Assembly (NCBI GenBank): GCA_910890315.1
Contig: CAJVGD010000010.1
Coordinates: forward strand, 372,001-436,000
Direction: 5' to 3'
DNA length: 64,000 nt
DNA from: Serendipita indica DSM 11827
Taxonomy: Eukaryota; Basidiomycota; Agaricomycetes; Sebacinales; Serendipitaceae
Below the pieces are notes generated by a model. The model ran no database searches and was not told where the DNA came from. It was given only the letters and a program-made list of their open reading frames with translations. Within the stretch, counting starts at the first letter, position 1; each line of letters starts with the position of its first letter. Positions 24,236-35,335 of the stretch are shown in pieces. The position numbers and the translations under genes are program-made.

Positions 24236-25410
24236 TCGGTCAGCGGTTACTGAGGATAAAAGAGGTCGTCTAGTGGTTTGACGACAAGGCCCTGAAGAGA
24301 GTACCGGGGTCACCGAGTTGGTCTCCGAACGAGGGATCCACGAGCAGGAGCAAGGTTACAGTACAGATGGTATATGGGTGAGCTGGGTGGAGTGAGGGGG
24401 CGACAGGTAACCATCCACGCCTTTTGTATGAGGGATAGAAATGACAGACGCATGGGCTTGATTTCTGGGCACGGAAGCCGACTGTCAAGGGGGATTTGAC
24501 GCCCGGCGGTGCCTAGAGTCAAGTTGATTACATCGAGGCAATAGGAGGGACGTCTGCAGTGGAAGACGAGGATTGGACTTAGAAGATATGGCTTCCATGA
24601 GGCTTCTGGTACATCATATGACTGGTGCTGATCCTTCGCCGAGGCATGACTTGCAGAGCTTCTGATGTTGTTTCCTCGACGAAACCCAGATATAGACGCC
24701 CCTGAACAACTTGACAAGGGCGAAAATCTGCCGGGGGATAAGAGATCAGCCGCCTAGGCAACCCAAGACGGGATGGGACCAAGTCCGAGATTGCCAAACG
24801 AGGGCGCCGCACCAGGTTCGCCTCCGAAGCAGTCAAATTACGCCAGGCCTGCATGGAGATTCATTTTCTGGGGTTGAATGTGCAGCTGATCCCCCGGCAG
24901 CCTCCTTGTGGACGGTTCCTTGGGTCCATACGACAAGTCATCCTCGGCGTCGGATCAGTCTTCTATAAGTGATCGCGCTCCTAGATTAAACCTAAAAGTC
25001 GCAGATGGAGCAGTGGCAACTCTATTGGCTGCCACCGTACACGATACGTCATTCTGATCTCGACTATATAAGCCCTTGGCTACCGACTAGAAACAGATTG
25101 TTATTTGCCCTCTTAGTTCAAAACATATCTTGTTTGACTACTAGAACCCATCTCCCTCTCTCTCCGAGACGCTCAAGGCTTCAAGACGCCGAAATGCGAT
25201 GGAATGCAGACAGTCTGGACTCCCTTAAGGATGTTGACACCTCGACCCATCTAATACTCAATACTGGCAGAGTGATTTTGACACAATGTCAAGCCACCAC
25301 CCGTCCCACCCGGGTATATTTATCTCGTTTTCCAAAAGATGTTGAGCCAACTCTCTTGTGGACTCTCCCCGACTTTACAAAAAGGCAGACGTTAGCAGCC
25401 CAAAGCCATA
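24236..25410. other. Divergent intergenic region, no gene seen
   Basis: Between the 7TM gene and the first cystathionine gamma-synthase-like copy. The last 150 bp contain CACCACCCG and TATATTTATCTCGT, which recur in the same position upstream of the second copy (28.58-28.62 kb), so the promoter was duplicated along with the gene. Confidence 0.5.
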
Positions 25411-27530
25411 ATGTCGACGTCGACCGTGACACCTCTCGTCGCAGCGTCACCCCTCGGACGCCCTTTGCCCTTTGCACCACACGCTGTCTCTGTATCGCTT
25501 CCAGCATGGCAGGACAATGTGGATTACCAAGAATATGTACCCCGAGTCATCGACGCGATGAAAACAGGCTACCCTCGCTTTTTCATCCATCGTTCAGTTC
25601 AAAAGGTGCGTCAGCTCCTACTCACCATCCAATCCACTCACCTATCTAGCTTGCCAGCATGTGCGAACGCAAGCTTGGTCAAGAGGAGCGTGCAATGCTC
25701 TTCCCTTGTAGCACATATGCCAACGCATGTAGCGACTTTATCTTACGCAACGAACCCAACGCTAGCGTCCGCATTGTGCAGTTTCACATTTGTCCCCCTG
25801 GTACCCAGTCAACTACCATTTCAGCACCAACATCGCTCAAAAAAGAAGAAATAAACAGACAATTGGTACATGGCATCGATGTTTACGTCGTACTCTTCAA
25901 GCAAGAGCAATGGAGCCTGGCCAGAGCCTTTTGGCAGCATACCGGGATGGGTATCTCAAGTCGTCTCGTGGAACAATGTCTTCATCTGCTTGATCCAAAT
26001 GCCTCTAATGTAAATGGGTCGGCTGCCTCTGAAGAATCCTCCGTCCATGGCGAAAACCAGTCCCACTCCGCAAAGGGTCTCCCAGAAGCATCGAGCGTCA
26101 TTCCAAATGGTCTCGACCGCGAGAAGGACGAAATGAACGACGAAGGATCTCTATATTCAGAAATATGAGCAGGATTCCTCTCCTTTAGGAGTCGACGAAG
26201 CGAAACGACATCCGGGAGCGCATCGTTGGGTTAATTACAGAGGATGTTCTGGAACCAAACGAAAAGACCTATCCGGATGGTAAAGCATTTAAACCTTGAA
26301 GGCGTTGGAAAGCTTATACCTCACAGGGGGATCCAGTTCTAGGACACGTCGAGTCCCAAACCTTTCGCCAGAGGATGTATTCTTGTTTCCTAGTGGAATG
26401 TGTGCTATATGGCATACGCACCAGCTCCTCCTCAAGGTACTCGGTGACCAAAAGAGCGTCTGCTGGGGGTATGTTCAAGTCTCATCGCCAACTGAACTGA
26501 CCCAATCTGTTTTAGGTTCCCATACGTTGACACGCTCAAAATTCTCCAGAAATGGGGCCCTGGATGCTTCCTCTTCGGGCATGGAGACGAATTTGAGGAG
26601 CTCGAGGCGCTATTAAAGACTCAGAAGGAAGCAGGGACTCTATCCTTTCTCTCTTTTGCGAATGTCCGTCGAATCCTCTCTTGCGAACTGCTGATTTCGC
26701 TCGCCTCCGTGCCTTGGCAGACGAGTACGAGTTTGCGATCGTCGTCGACGACACTGTCGGCAATTATGCAAACGTACACGTTTTACCGTATGCAGATGTG
26801 GTCTGTACCTCATTTACAAAGGTATTTAGTGGGGCAGCAAACGTCATGGCTGGCGGGTGCGTTCTTTGAACTCAAAACGCCCTTGCCTTGACACTTTCGT
26901 AGCCTGATACTTAACCCGCAAGGATTGTTCTATCAAAGGCTTCGTCCGATCCTAGAGTCCTCTTACGAGGACACATTTTGGGGTGAAGATGCACTCGTCC
27001 TCGAGCGCAACTCTCGCGACTTCAAATCACGAGTATATAAGATCAACGAAACTGCCGAAGCCGTCTGTGACCTGCTCTACGCTCATTCCTTTGAAGGACA
27101 GAATCCGTCCAACTGCCAACCCACGTCGTCCCTCACCATCACCAAAGTCCCAGTCATCAAGAAAATATATTATCCAAAATGGATCACCCCCGACCTTTAC
27201 AACAGCTTCAAGACACCCAAAGGTGGCTTTGGAGGTCTCTTCTCCGTGACATTTACCTGTGACACCGCGGCAGTCGCGTTTTACAATGCACTAGGTTGCG
27301 AAAAGGGGCCTAGTCTGGGCACAAACTTTACGCTCGCTTGTCCATTTGCCGTTCTTGCACACTGGGCCGAGTTGGAATGGGCAAGAGGATACGGCGTGGA
27401 TCCTTATCTAGTTCGACTCAGCGTCGGTTTGGAAGAGACGGAGAAGGTGATTGGTTGGATTGAGAATGCACTTTGTGCTGCGGAAGCTGCCATGATGGAG
27501 CAGGAAAAGATGGTCAAGCCAGAGGTGTAG
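25411..27530 (+). pseudogene. Cystathionine gamma-synthase-like copy 1, frame-broken
   Basis: Starts MSTSTVTPLVAASPLGRPLP and follows the downstream copy exon for exon: [90 protein letters not shown], the PLP-lysine segment [15 protein letters not shown] and the C-terminal [18 protein letters not shown]. Compared with copy 2 the frame changes at three places: near 26160 and near 26205 (linker between the N-terminal part and the aminotransferase fold) and near 26640 (after KTQKEAG). No introns of normal size and signal explain these. Motifs remain well conserved, so decay is recent or the copy makes only partial proteins. A sequencing or assembly cause cannot be excluded for each single break, but three is a lot. 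Confidence 0.7.
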
Positions 27531-28708
27531 TTCCTGCGGATATAAATCTCTGCCTCGCTATTTGAATCTGCCTTTGAAGCTAAAGGATCCTTCTTGATGT
27601 GCCAGATATCACCCTGTTGTCCAGTAAGGTTACTATTCGCGAGGCAGACGATGCAGAGGCTGTAATTTGGGCACACCTCTCGAACACAGATGCGTATATA
27701 TATCAAATAATTTTCCAAAATAATCTTGAAGCCAAGCTTCTACTACATCGATTAGGGTCTTATCTCTGCGGGTGCGCCCGGGATATCACGCCCTTTGCTG
27801 TTGCCTTTCATGCAATCCTAGTTAAACCACTCGCAAGAAAGTAGAAATCTCGCTGAGATAGATTCCATCATCCACTGTTTCTCAAGAAGCTCCGCTGCTC
27901 GAATAATCTAAAGCGGGGCCATCATGTGACACAAAAAGGCACATGGCACAATCTATCGGTTGTATAAGAGTGCTTTATTTATGTTATAAGGTAGGTCTCG
28001 TGCCTTTATGGTTAGCGCTTGTTTACCAAAGCGATTCAAAGCCTCGACCGCTTATTGGCCGCCACAAGGCCAGTGACGACGGCACGATTGTGCCAATTCA
28101 AAGACTAATTGACGCCATAGCAGATCATTCTGTTCTCATATCGCGCAATCACCCCCCAAGCCAAGGAGACGGAGGCAGGCTTCTGGACCTTTTGCCCTCT
28201 TTCAGCGATGAGAGTTTAGATTAAACTTACTAGTTCACGCGTGGCGTATACAGTTATGCGCCAACTACGGTTTGGTTGCCGAATTCACCCCTTCCGTCGG
28301 TCCCGGCGCTGGCAGGTGCTTTATTTCGTGGATAATTCGTGTCTTGGTAGGTTCTCATATGTCTGTATCCTAAAGATGGAGCCAATAGGTCTCCCAAAGA
28401 CCCACGAGAGCGACCGAGCAGCTGAGTGTTTGCATTGGAAAGACCTGGTTCGTCGCATCTGACCCGTCTCTATACTGATTAAACTCTGAAGAAGCGTCAT
28501 AGATTATATGAAGACCTACGTAAATGAATGCAGTACCGGATTCCGGTGGCTGGTGGCGATCGGCCGAGCCGACTTTTCTTCCTCCACCACTACCCGACCC
28601 AGTCACGCATATTTATCTCGTCTCCAGCAGACCTCCCAACTAGACTCCTTCCTGGGATCTCCCAGTTTCCACGATAAACGAGCATCAACCGTCCGTGAAG
28701 CAGAAGCA
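27531..28708. other. Spacer between the tandem cystathionine gamma-synthase-like copies
   Basis: No gene seen. The last 130 bp are similar to the promoter of copy 1 (CATATTTATCTCGT near 28607). The remainder appears unrelated to the spacer upstream of copy 1. Confidence 0.45.
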
Positions 28709-30918
28709 ATGTCAACGTCGACTCTATCCATCGTGGCAGCGTCGCCTCTCGGATCTCCTGTGCCGTCCTTCCTCCCACATGCTGTCTCTGTCTCGCTTCC
28801 GACGTGGCAGGACAATGTCGATTACGAAGAAGGAGCCCCACGGGTTGTCGATGTGATGAAGACAGGCTACCCTCGCTTTTTCATCCATCGTTCCATCCAG
28901 AAGGTGCGTCAACCGCTTTCCCAGATACTCATTTTCAAGTTTTCACTGACATCACATATTGTGTTCCTTTCTTGATAGCTCTCGGCAATGTGTGAAGCAA
29001 AGTTTGGCCTGGACGAACGAGCAATGCTCTTCCCATGCGATAAATACGCTAACTCATGCCGTGACTTCATCATACGAAATGAACCCAAAGCCACTGTTCG
29101 TATCGTTCAGTTTTACATCTCTCCCCCTGAAGCCAGGGTCACATCTACAAGAGCCGGCGTATCGTCTCCCGTGGTCACTGGACAACGTACCACGTCCAAT
29201 GGAGTCAAGTCCGGTCCATCACCCACTAGCAATGCAGGGGCAACTGAACGACCAGTGCTATGTGGAGACCTCCACATCGTGCTCTTCAAACAGGAGCAAT
29301 GGGGACTAGCCAAAGCATTTTGGCAACACACTGGAACTGGAATATCCAGTCGCCTTGCGGAGCACTGTCTTCAGTTGCTCGAACAACAGACCATGTCCAA
29401 AGATGAGTTACTCGCGTCGGCCAAAGAAGCCTCGCTCCGCGGCAGGAACAGGCATTACTCTGCAAAGAGTCGCTCGTCTTTATCGAGTCCTGTCCTTAGT
29501 GATGCTGACCGCAAGAGAGAGGCGGTGCGTGAGGAGGAGACCAGCTATCTCGAGGAGAGATACGGGCGGAATCTCCCCGCGTTGGCGGTAAAGGAAGCCA
29601 AAAGAACATTGAGGGAGCGCATCGCCGGAGTAATTTCAGAGTGCAGGAACGGGCAGACATGCCAACCAGGTGAGTTTTTCAACGTCGTTGAGTCCCAATG
29701 GCTGATGTAGTGTAGGCATGGTCGGACCTAGCACGCGTCGAGTCGCAAATCTCTCAGCGGACGATGTCTTCTTGTTCCCTGGTGGAATGTGTGCGATATG
29801 GCACACACACCAGCTCCTCCTCAAAGCCTTGGGCGATCGAAAGAGTATCTGCTGGGGGTGTGTTCAATTTCTTAGGTATAAAATCTCATGAGCTGACAGT
29901 TTTCCTCCTTTAGGTTCCCTTATGTGGATACCCTCAAGATCCTCCAGAAATGGGGCCCCGGATGTTTCTTTTTCGGTCATGGTGATGAGTTCGAGGAACT
30001 TGAGGTACTCCTCAAGACTCAGCAGGAAGCTGGATCCCCGATTCTCGCGCTGTTCTGCGAATGTACCTCGAATCCTCTCCTGCGCACACCCGACCTCGCT
30101 CGCCTCCGATTGCTGGCGGATGAGTACAAGTTTGCGTTGGTGGTTGACGAGACTGTCGGAAACTTTGCGAATGTAGAGGTCTTGCCATATGCAGACGTGG
30201 TATGCAGTTCGCTCACCAAGGTATTCAGTGGAGAGACAAATGTGATGGGCGGAGGGTGAGTTTACTTCAACGCAGAAGAGTCCATGTTGATTTCTTTCAC
30301 AGGCTCATACTCAATCCGCAAGGACAGTTCTACCGAAGGCTCCGCCCGGTTCTCGAGTCGTTTTACGAGGACACATACTGGGGCGAGGACGCGCTCTTCC
30401 TGGAGCGCAACTCTCGCAACTTTAAGTCACGCGTATACAAGATCAATCAAAACGCCGAAGACGTCTGTGATTTGCTCTACGCTCATTCCCTCGACGGTGC
30501 GGCCTCGTCTGAAGGCAAATCGCTTACAGTCACCAAAATACCCGTCATTAAGAAACTCTACTATCCAAAATGGATTACTACCGATCTTTACAATAGTCTC
30601 AAGACACCCCAAGGCGGATTCGGAGGACTTTTTTCAGTCACATTTACATCTGAGGCTGCGGCACGCGCCTTTTTCGATGCACTGGGTTGTGAAAAGGGGC
30701 CCAGTCTTGGCACAAACTTCACCCTGGCCTGTCCATTCGTCATTCTGGCTCACTATACCGAGCTGGATTGGGCGAGAGGTTACGGTGTGGATCCTTATTT
30801 GGTCCGAGTTAGCGTTGGGCTGGAGAAGACGGAAGTGTTAATTGGGTGGATTGAGAATGCGCTCCGTGCCGCGGAGAGCGCCATTGTGGAGCAGGGAAAG
30901 TCGGCAAATCTGGCTTGA
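28709..30918 (+). CDS. Cystathionine gamma-synthase-like PLP enzyme, copy 2 (intact)
   Basis: Exons 28709-28903, 28979-29669, 29716-29857, 29914-30255 and 30303-30918 give 661 codons with proper GT-AG introns. The N-terminal fungal extension has [20 protein letters not shown] and [18 protein letters not shown]; the fold-type I part has [49 protein letters not shown] (Asp contacting the PLP ring nitrogen) and [17 protein letters not shown], where the Lys (about residue 445) should bind PLP. It closes with [14 protein letters not shown] and a C-terminal domain. Family knowledge: fungal enzymes of this kind join O-acetylhomoserine or O-succinylhomoserine and cysteine in the transsulfuration route to methionine. 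The exact substrate cannot be read from sequence. It is the intact member of a tandem pair. Confidence 0.85.
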
Positions 30919-31003
30919 ATGGCTTCACAGGACGGAGGTTGTAAAGATAGATGTTATAGATGCGCTGCTGCTCCAACGCACAGGCGCTTGTTTCGGTATC
31001 GCT

Positions 31004-31155
31004 GATCCAACTCTCGATCTCGAGCGGGATCCAACTCCCATACTCTATGAGTAACCATCTCGGATCCAACTCTCAGATCAAATGGAAAGCCTTCCAACAA
31101 GGTGAAGATCCAACTCTCAACAACGCTTGCAACCTGCGTTGAGGATCCAACTCCT
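31004..31155. repeat. Five spaced copies of GATCCAACTC
   Basis: GATCCAACTC occurs at 31004, 31028, 31063, 31107 and 31144, all in one orientation, mostly followed by TC. Spacing is 24, 35, 44 and 37 bp. This lies 3' of the cystathionine gamma-synthase gene and 3' of GID9, between convergent transcripts. Confidence 0.85.
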
Positions 31156-31257
31156 GTGCTCTGATTCGAAGCAAGTAGTGTCGCATTTGTTCTTATAATA
31201 CACGAATGATTCAAACTGATACAAAGGGTGAAATAAACTGATGAGAGCACAGAATGC

Positions 31258-32739
31258 TCATGTGATGTACACCTTTTGGAGGCTTGACAATTCCTGTTCT
31301 ATTCCTGTGCGAGGACACTTGACCTTTCCATTGTGCTTTGCTGCCATCTCCTTCAGTGCCTCGAAAGAGGTTAGTAAACGTCCTGCATCCGTGGCGTAGC
31401 GTACCTCGGAAGAATAGACATTCCCATTCGAAAAGGCCAGCGGTGGGTTGTCTTCGTTCATTATTTTACCACTTATCCGACAGACAATCGTCGAATTCCC
31501 GTGGTGACTGAACGGAACCTCCTTTGCAAGCACACCGAGCCTGACGCATCGCAGACGGGGCAATCGACGTTGTAGCATGTCTCGTCTGTGCATGCTGATA
31601 CTTTGAGGGATGTGAGCCCCGCAGAGAGCGCATAATATAGCAATGGATCAGACGGGAGCGCATGGAGCTGGTATATCGCCTTTCGGAAGAAATGGACAAG
31701 GGCCGTCCATCGTTGCTCGCTGTAGTATTTCTGTAGGTGGTTTAGCGCTTTAACTAGACTCAGAAGAGATCAGACATACCTGGTAAGATTTGCATTTCCG
31801 AGACGGGCTCATCGCGAGGAGTCCGGCGGCTTGCTGGATTCGCGCAAGATGGGTTTCTTGCCATGGCTGAAGATGCTTCCTCCAGTAGACGAATGCTTCC
31901 ATTGACTTTTCATTTCGGGCTAGCTCGATAAATTCCTGCAGCCGGAGTTCAAACTCGAGGGTGCACTAAAATAGATCAGAACAGTTGGGAGAGAGAAATT
32001 TCAGCTAACCTTGTTCTTTCTCAGTGCATTCTTGTTGTCGCTACACCATGCTAGGGCCTCGGTGCAGCTTTTGGCTGCGAGAGCTTGCTCGATGCGGGTA
32101 ACCTCGGCGAATAGAGAAGTATCGACAAAATCCTGGACTAGAGATGAGAGAGAGCACAAGTTTCACGTTGATCAGACCTCAATTTTGCGCTGTTCAGCTA
32201 TCGCGGCGGCGGTTCGCGCATGGCCGTGCCGTAGGCTCCAGTCGACAAGCCAGCGGTCTAAGCGGGTATCCATCCAAAGTTCTTGCTCGCTCTCATCCAT
32301 TTTTTCCAGTTCATCTAAATGGTGAGACCGGCTTCGTAAAGCGGCAATATTCGGAGTTGTTCCCTTCTCGTGCACGTCGGACAACTGATTGTTAATCAGT
32401 ACTTTGGTTTCTTTCGAGTTTCTAGAAATGCATACCTTCTGCTTCAACCCCTCGACTTTGGCAATCATCGCGTCCAACGCGGCAATTGCATCCTGCTGAC
32501 TTTGTCCGCCCTTCTTGGACAGTTCGCGGGCATTATTCTTCAACCCTGTCATATCTCTCTCGACGTGCTTTTGCATAGCTCGAAACTGGCGCCTCAAACT
32601 CTCATTCGGTGCCTACAGGCTTCGGATTAGTCAAAATTTGACGCATCCAGAGCTCTCATACGCGTAAAAATGGCTGCTCGAGCATATAAACCCCTTCTGG
32701 GACTGCTGCTGGCGTGGTCATTGGTGCGGCTCCGGACAT
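31258..32739 (-). CDS. GID9: Gid9/Fyv10-like subunit of the GID/CTLH ubiquitin ligase
   Basis: Starts at 32739 (MSGAAPMTTPAAVPEG; exon 32739-32662), next exon from 32612 (APNESLRRQFRAMQKHVERD), a coiled-coil region, LisH (RLDRWLVDWSLRHGHARTAA), a CTLH/CRA region (EVTRIEQALAAKSCTEALAW, EFELRLQEFIELARN, MEAFVYWRKHL) and at the C-terminus the degenerate RING of this family (STIVCRISGKIMNEDNPPLA and GKVKCPRTG). That order matches Fyv10/Gid9 (MAEA in animals). Family knowledge: with Gid2 it forms the catalytic RING pair of the GID E3 ligase, which degrades gluconeogenic enzymes in yeast. It is divergent from RPC31. Confidence 0.85.
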
Positions 32740-32791
32740 GGTTGGAAGAGAAACTTGGGCATCGCCGCCTTGTAAACTTTTGCAACAAACC
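32740..32791. promoter_or_regulatory. 52-bp divergent spacer, GID9 / RPC31
   Basis: Only 52 bp lie between the start codons of two divergent genes, so the promoters must overlap the leaders or coding ends. Confidence 0.5.
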
Positions 32792-33708
32792 ATGTCTCGC
32801 GGACGGGGTGGAGGTGCTGGAAGAGGCTCTGGACGTGGGAGAGGAGGATCCAATGCGCTCCCAGCGGGGTTTTCATTTGAGGATATGCTAGCGGCATCAC
32901 AGGCTCGAGAGCCGGCGCCATTGTATCCTGTAAGTCTAGTTTCGAGTATTTCTACGAGAAATTGAAATAAAGATAGACTGACGTGTGGAAAGTAGGCTTA
33001 CGATGACCTCCCGGCGCTCACAAATGTCACTGAAAAGGAGCGGTTGGTCTGCAAGTATCAAGATGGATTTGCCGAACGTTTTCGCAAATCTCCCTACTAT
33101 CTCATTGATACAAGTAAAGCCGACAAGACGAGTCTGTTTGATACTGCCCTGCTACAGTCGTTTTCTGACTAGGTGCCCTATAGATCGCGTTGCGCGCTAC
33201 TCGGATCGTTACAATATTACAACTGTGAAGCATCCAACCCTCGATGCATCAAATTTGGACCGAAAGATGTTCCCAAAAGCGATCTGGGATCAATACTTTG
33301 AAGGCCGAGACGGTATGCTCTGCCTTGAGCCGGTTTGTTGATCTCATGTTGCTCTAGCTCCAAAGCAGAAGACCAAGAGGCGGCCAAAGATGACAGCCAA
33401 GCTAAACTTGGATGCATTGGAGAACCAGGAGCGTGAAGAAGGTGACGAAGAAGACAAGCCCGCAGAGGTGAAGAAATGCTAATTTATGCTTCATGACGCT
33501 GATCATCCAACAGGCGTTTGAAGAGGGCGAAGAAACGGGGGACTACGACGACGACCAAGAAGAGTATGGCGACGACGATTACGTCCAAAACTACTTTGAC
33601 GACGATGAGCGATATGCAGACGACGACGTTGGCGGTGAGGACGAAGGTGGTCCGTACCATTCATTTCCATTTCGCGCTGTTTTCTGATTCCACTTAGGCG
33701 GTGACTGA
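32792..33708 (+). CDS. RPC31: RNA polymerase III subunit Rpc31/RPC7-like
   Basis: Exon 1 (32792-32929) gives MSRGRGGGAGRGSGRGRGG and FEDMLAASQAREPAPLYP; exon 2 starts at 32996 with AYDDLPALTNVTEKERLVCK. Further exons give RVARYSDRYNITTVKHPTLD, FPKAIWDQYFEGRD, a basic KTKRRPKMTAKLNLDALENQ and a very acidic C-terminal tail (DYDDDQEEYGDDDYVQNYFD), ending at 33708. A Gly/Arg-rich start, a short conserved core and an acidic tail are the hallmarks of the Rpc31/POLR3G family, which with Rpc34 and Rpc82 makes the Pol III initiation subcomplex. The protein is about 195 residues. The intron after LIDT uses the acceptor CTATAG just before ATCGCG; an earlier acceptor would run into a stop. Confidence 0.75.
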
Positions 33709-33850
33709 GTCTAGCTCCAAGGAAAGACGATATTATATTGCAAAAAAGACGTTGATAATGTGGTTTATGTTAAAAATGAGTGACGCAGTTAGTCATATTT
33801 AATCAGCAACAGTCCTCCGAGCCTACTGTAGGACGCAGCATTGCGCCATC

Positions 33851-35335
33851 CTAGAACGAGTAGGTATAGCAGAGTGGGAAAGCCTCCGTCCTGAGCGTGA
33901 GCGCAACGGGGATATCAGGCCCGAAGCCAGAGAACGGCAGCAAGTCGGTAATTTTGGCGTCGTTCTGTGTTGGGTCGGAGATGTTTGTGCTTCCTCCATA
34001 GTCGTACTGATGTCCGGGGGCTTGCTGCCACTTCCAGAACACGGCGTCGACATACTATCAAGAATCAATCAGCAAAACATTCTCTTCTGCAAGAAGACGA
34101 CGTACAGCGTGGTGAGGGAAGAATGCAGGATCATTAGGAGCCGTGCTCGCGAAGGGGAAGTACTTGGTATTGGCAAGCCATCCTGGTCCGTACCAATCAC
34201 CATTGTTGTTAAAGTGGACGGTGTTATGGACACCGAGGGACATGGGTGCGCCAATACCATCGAGAACCTTTTCAAAGTCCCAGAACGTCTGTGCGGCGAG
34301 CGTCGTCTGGACCTGCTGGGGCGAAACCCAGTTGCCAAAGGCTTTGCCGTACTGCTGGTTTGGATCGCTATCTTTCCAGAGTGTAAAGTTGCGGGTGAGG
34401 TAGTGAGGCTCGGGAAGATTGACCTAGTAAATTGGTAAGCGGTACTTTGGGAATTAGCGACCGTGACTTACGAAAAGGTTGGCAAAGGCGCCATTGTCGA
34501 CTTTGTATCCCGTAGCGCCAGTCATGGCCTCGTAGGGAACAGTTCCGTGGGTGCCAAAGCCAGTCTCGGGCTCGGTGAAGAAGGGCGAGGCAAAGAGGTC
34601 TTTGTAGTCCATGGTGTAGTTCCAGTACCTGTCAAAGATGAGTACTGGCAAGACTTTAGAGTGACGACATACGGGGTAGGACCAGAATATCCGCATTGCT
34701 CACGAAGGGTGACTTCACGGAGCCAGACGAACCAACGGTGCCACACTGGGAACTGGGCAAGAGTAAGCAGGGAAAAAATTGCCAAAATAGACACATACAG
34801 AGGCAGTAGCGTGGAAACCGAACCAGTTGTTCTCGTGGATCTACAGGACGATTAGAAGTGGCTTTGAAGACTTGATGGTGACTGACGTAGACAAAGGCAT
34901 CGTACATCCTAAAGGCAGGTCATGAGCGCCCAGTTATATAGTTACTAACCCAAATACTCACTTATCAGAGATGGGCGAAATGCCATAGTCTGGCTTGGAC
35001 TGAAGGCACTTTGTTGCCTTGATGTACGCCCTCTTCTCCGCCTTGGTGAGTTTACGCCATTCCTTGCGGACGGACACGCGTGGGCAAGTAGGGAGGAGAG
35101 AACGCTTCTTCGCAGCGGTACCAGGCTCGACGAGTCCTCGGCGCTCGAGGTCCTCGGTGAGGGCAGCGTCTGCAGCCTGCTTGATGGCTTCGTAGTCGAG
35201 GAAGGGAACGAGTTCCTCAGTAGAAGGATCCTGACGTCTGACGTGGTTTGCACCCGCAGAAGGGTTAGCGACCACCGAAGTGGCGAGAGCCGTAAAGAGC
35301 GTGAATGTCGAGAGGAGCGAGAACACGGGTGCCAT
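33851..35335 (-). CDS. Secreted tyrosinase-type copper protein
   Basis: The start at 35335 gives a signal peptide (MAPVFSLLSTFTLFTALATS), preferred over the ATG at 35404 because it puts the hydrophobic core right at the N-terminus. Cys/Arg motif CPRVSVRKEWRKLTKAEKRAY is typical of tyrosinases. The CuA site is spread over a short exon with HENNWFHATASF and PVWHRWFVWLREV; the CuB site is GVHNTVHFNNNGDW with FFPHHAYVDAVFWKW. YWNYTMDYKDL and LWKDSDPNQQYG lie between, as expected. Family knowledge: type-3 copper enzymes oxidise phenols to quinones; fungal secreted members act on lignin-like phenols or in pigmentation. The last residues FPLCYTYSF before the stop at 33851 suggest no C-terminal lid domain of the mushroom type. 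Confidence 0.8.

Noticed and set aside
25005-25649. Open frame of 214 codons over the start of cystathionine gamma-synthase copy 1
   Set aside because: Overlaps the true first exon in another frame and covers the promoter; no family features.
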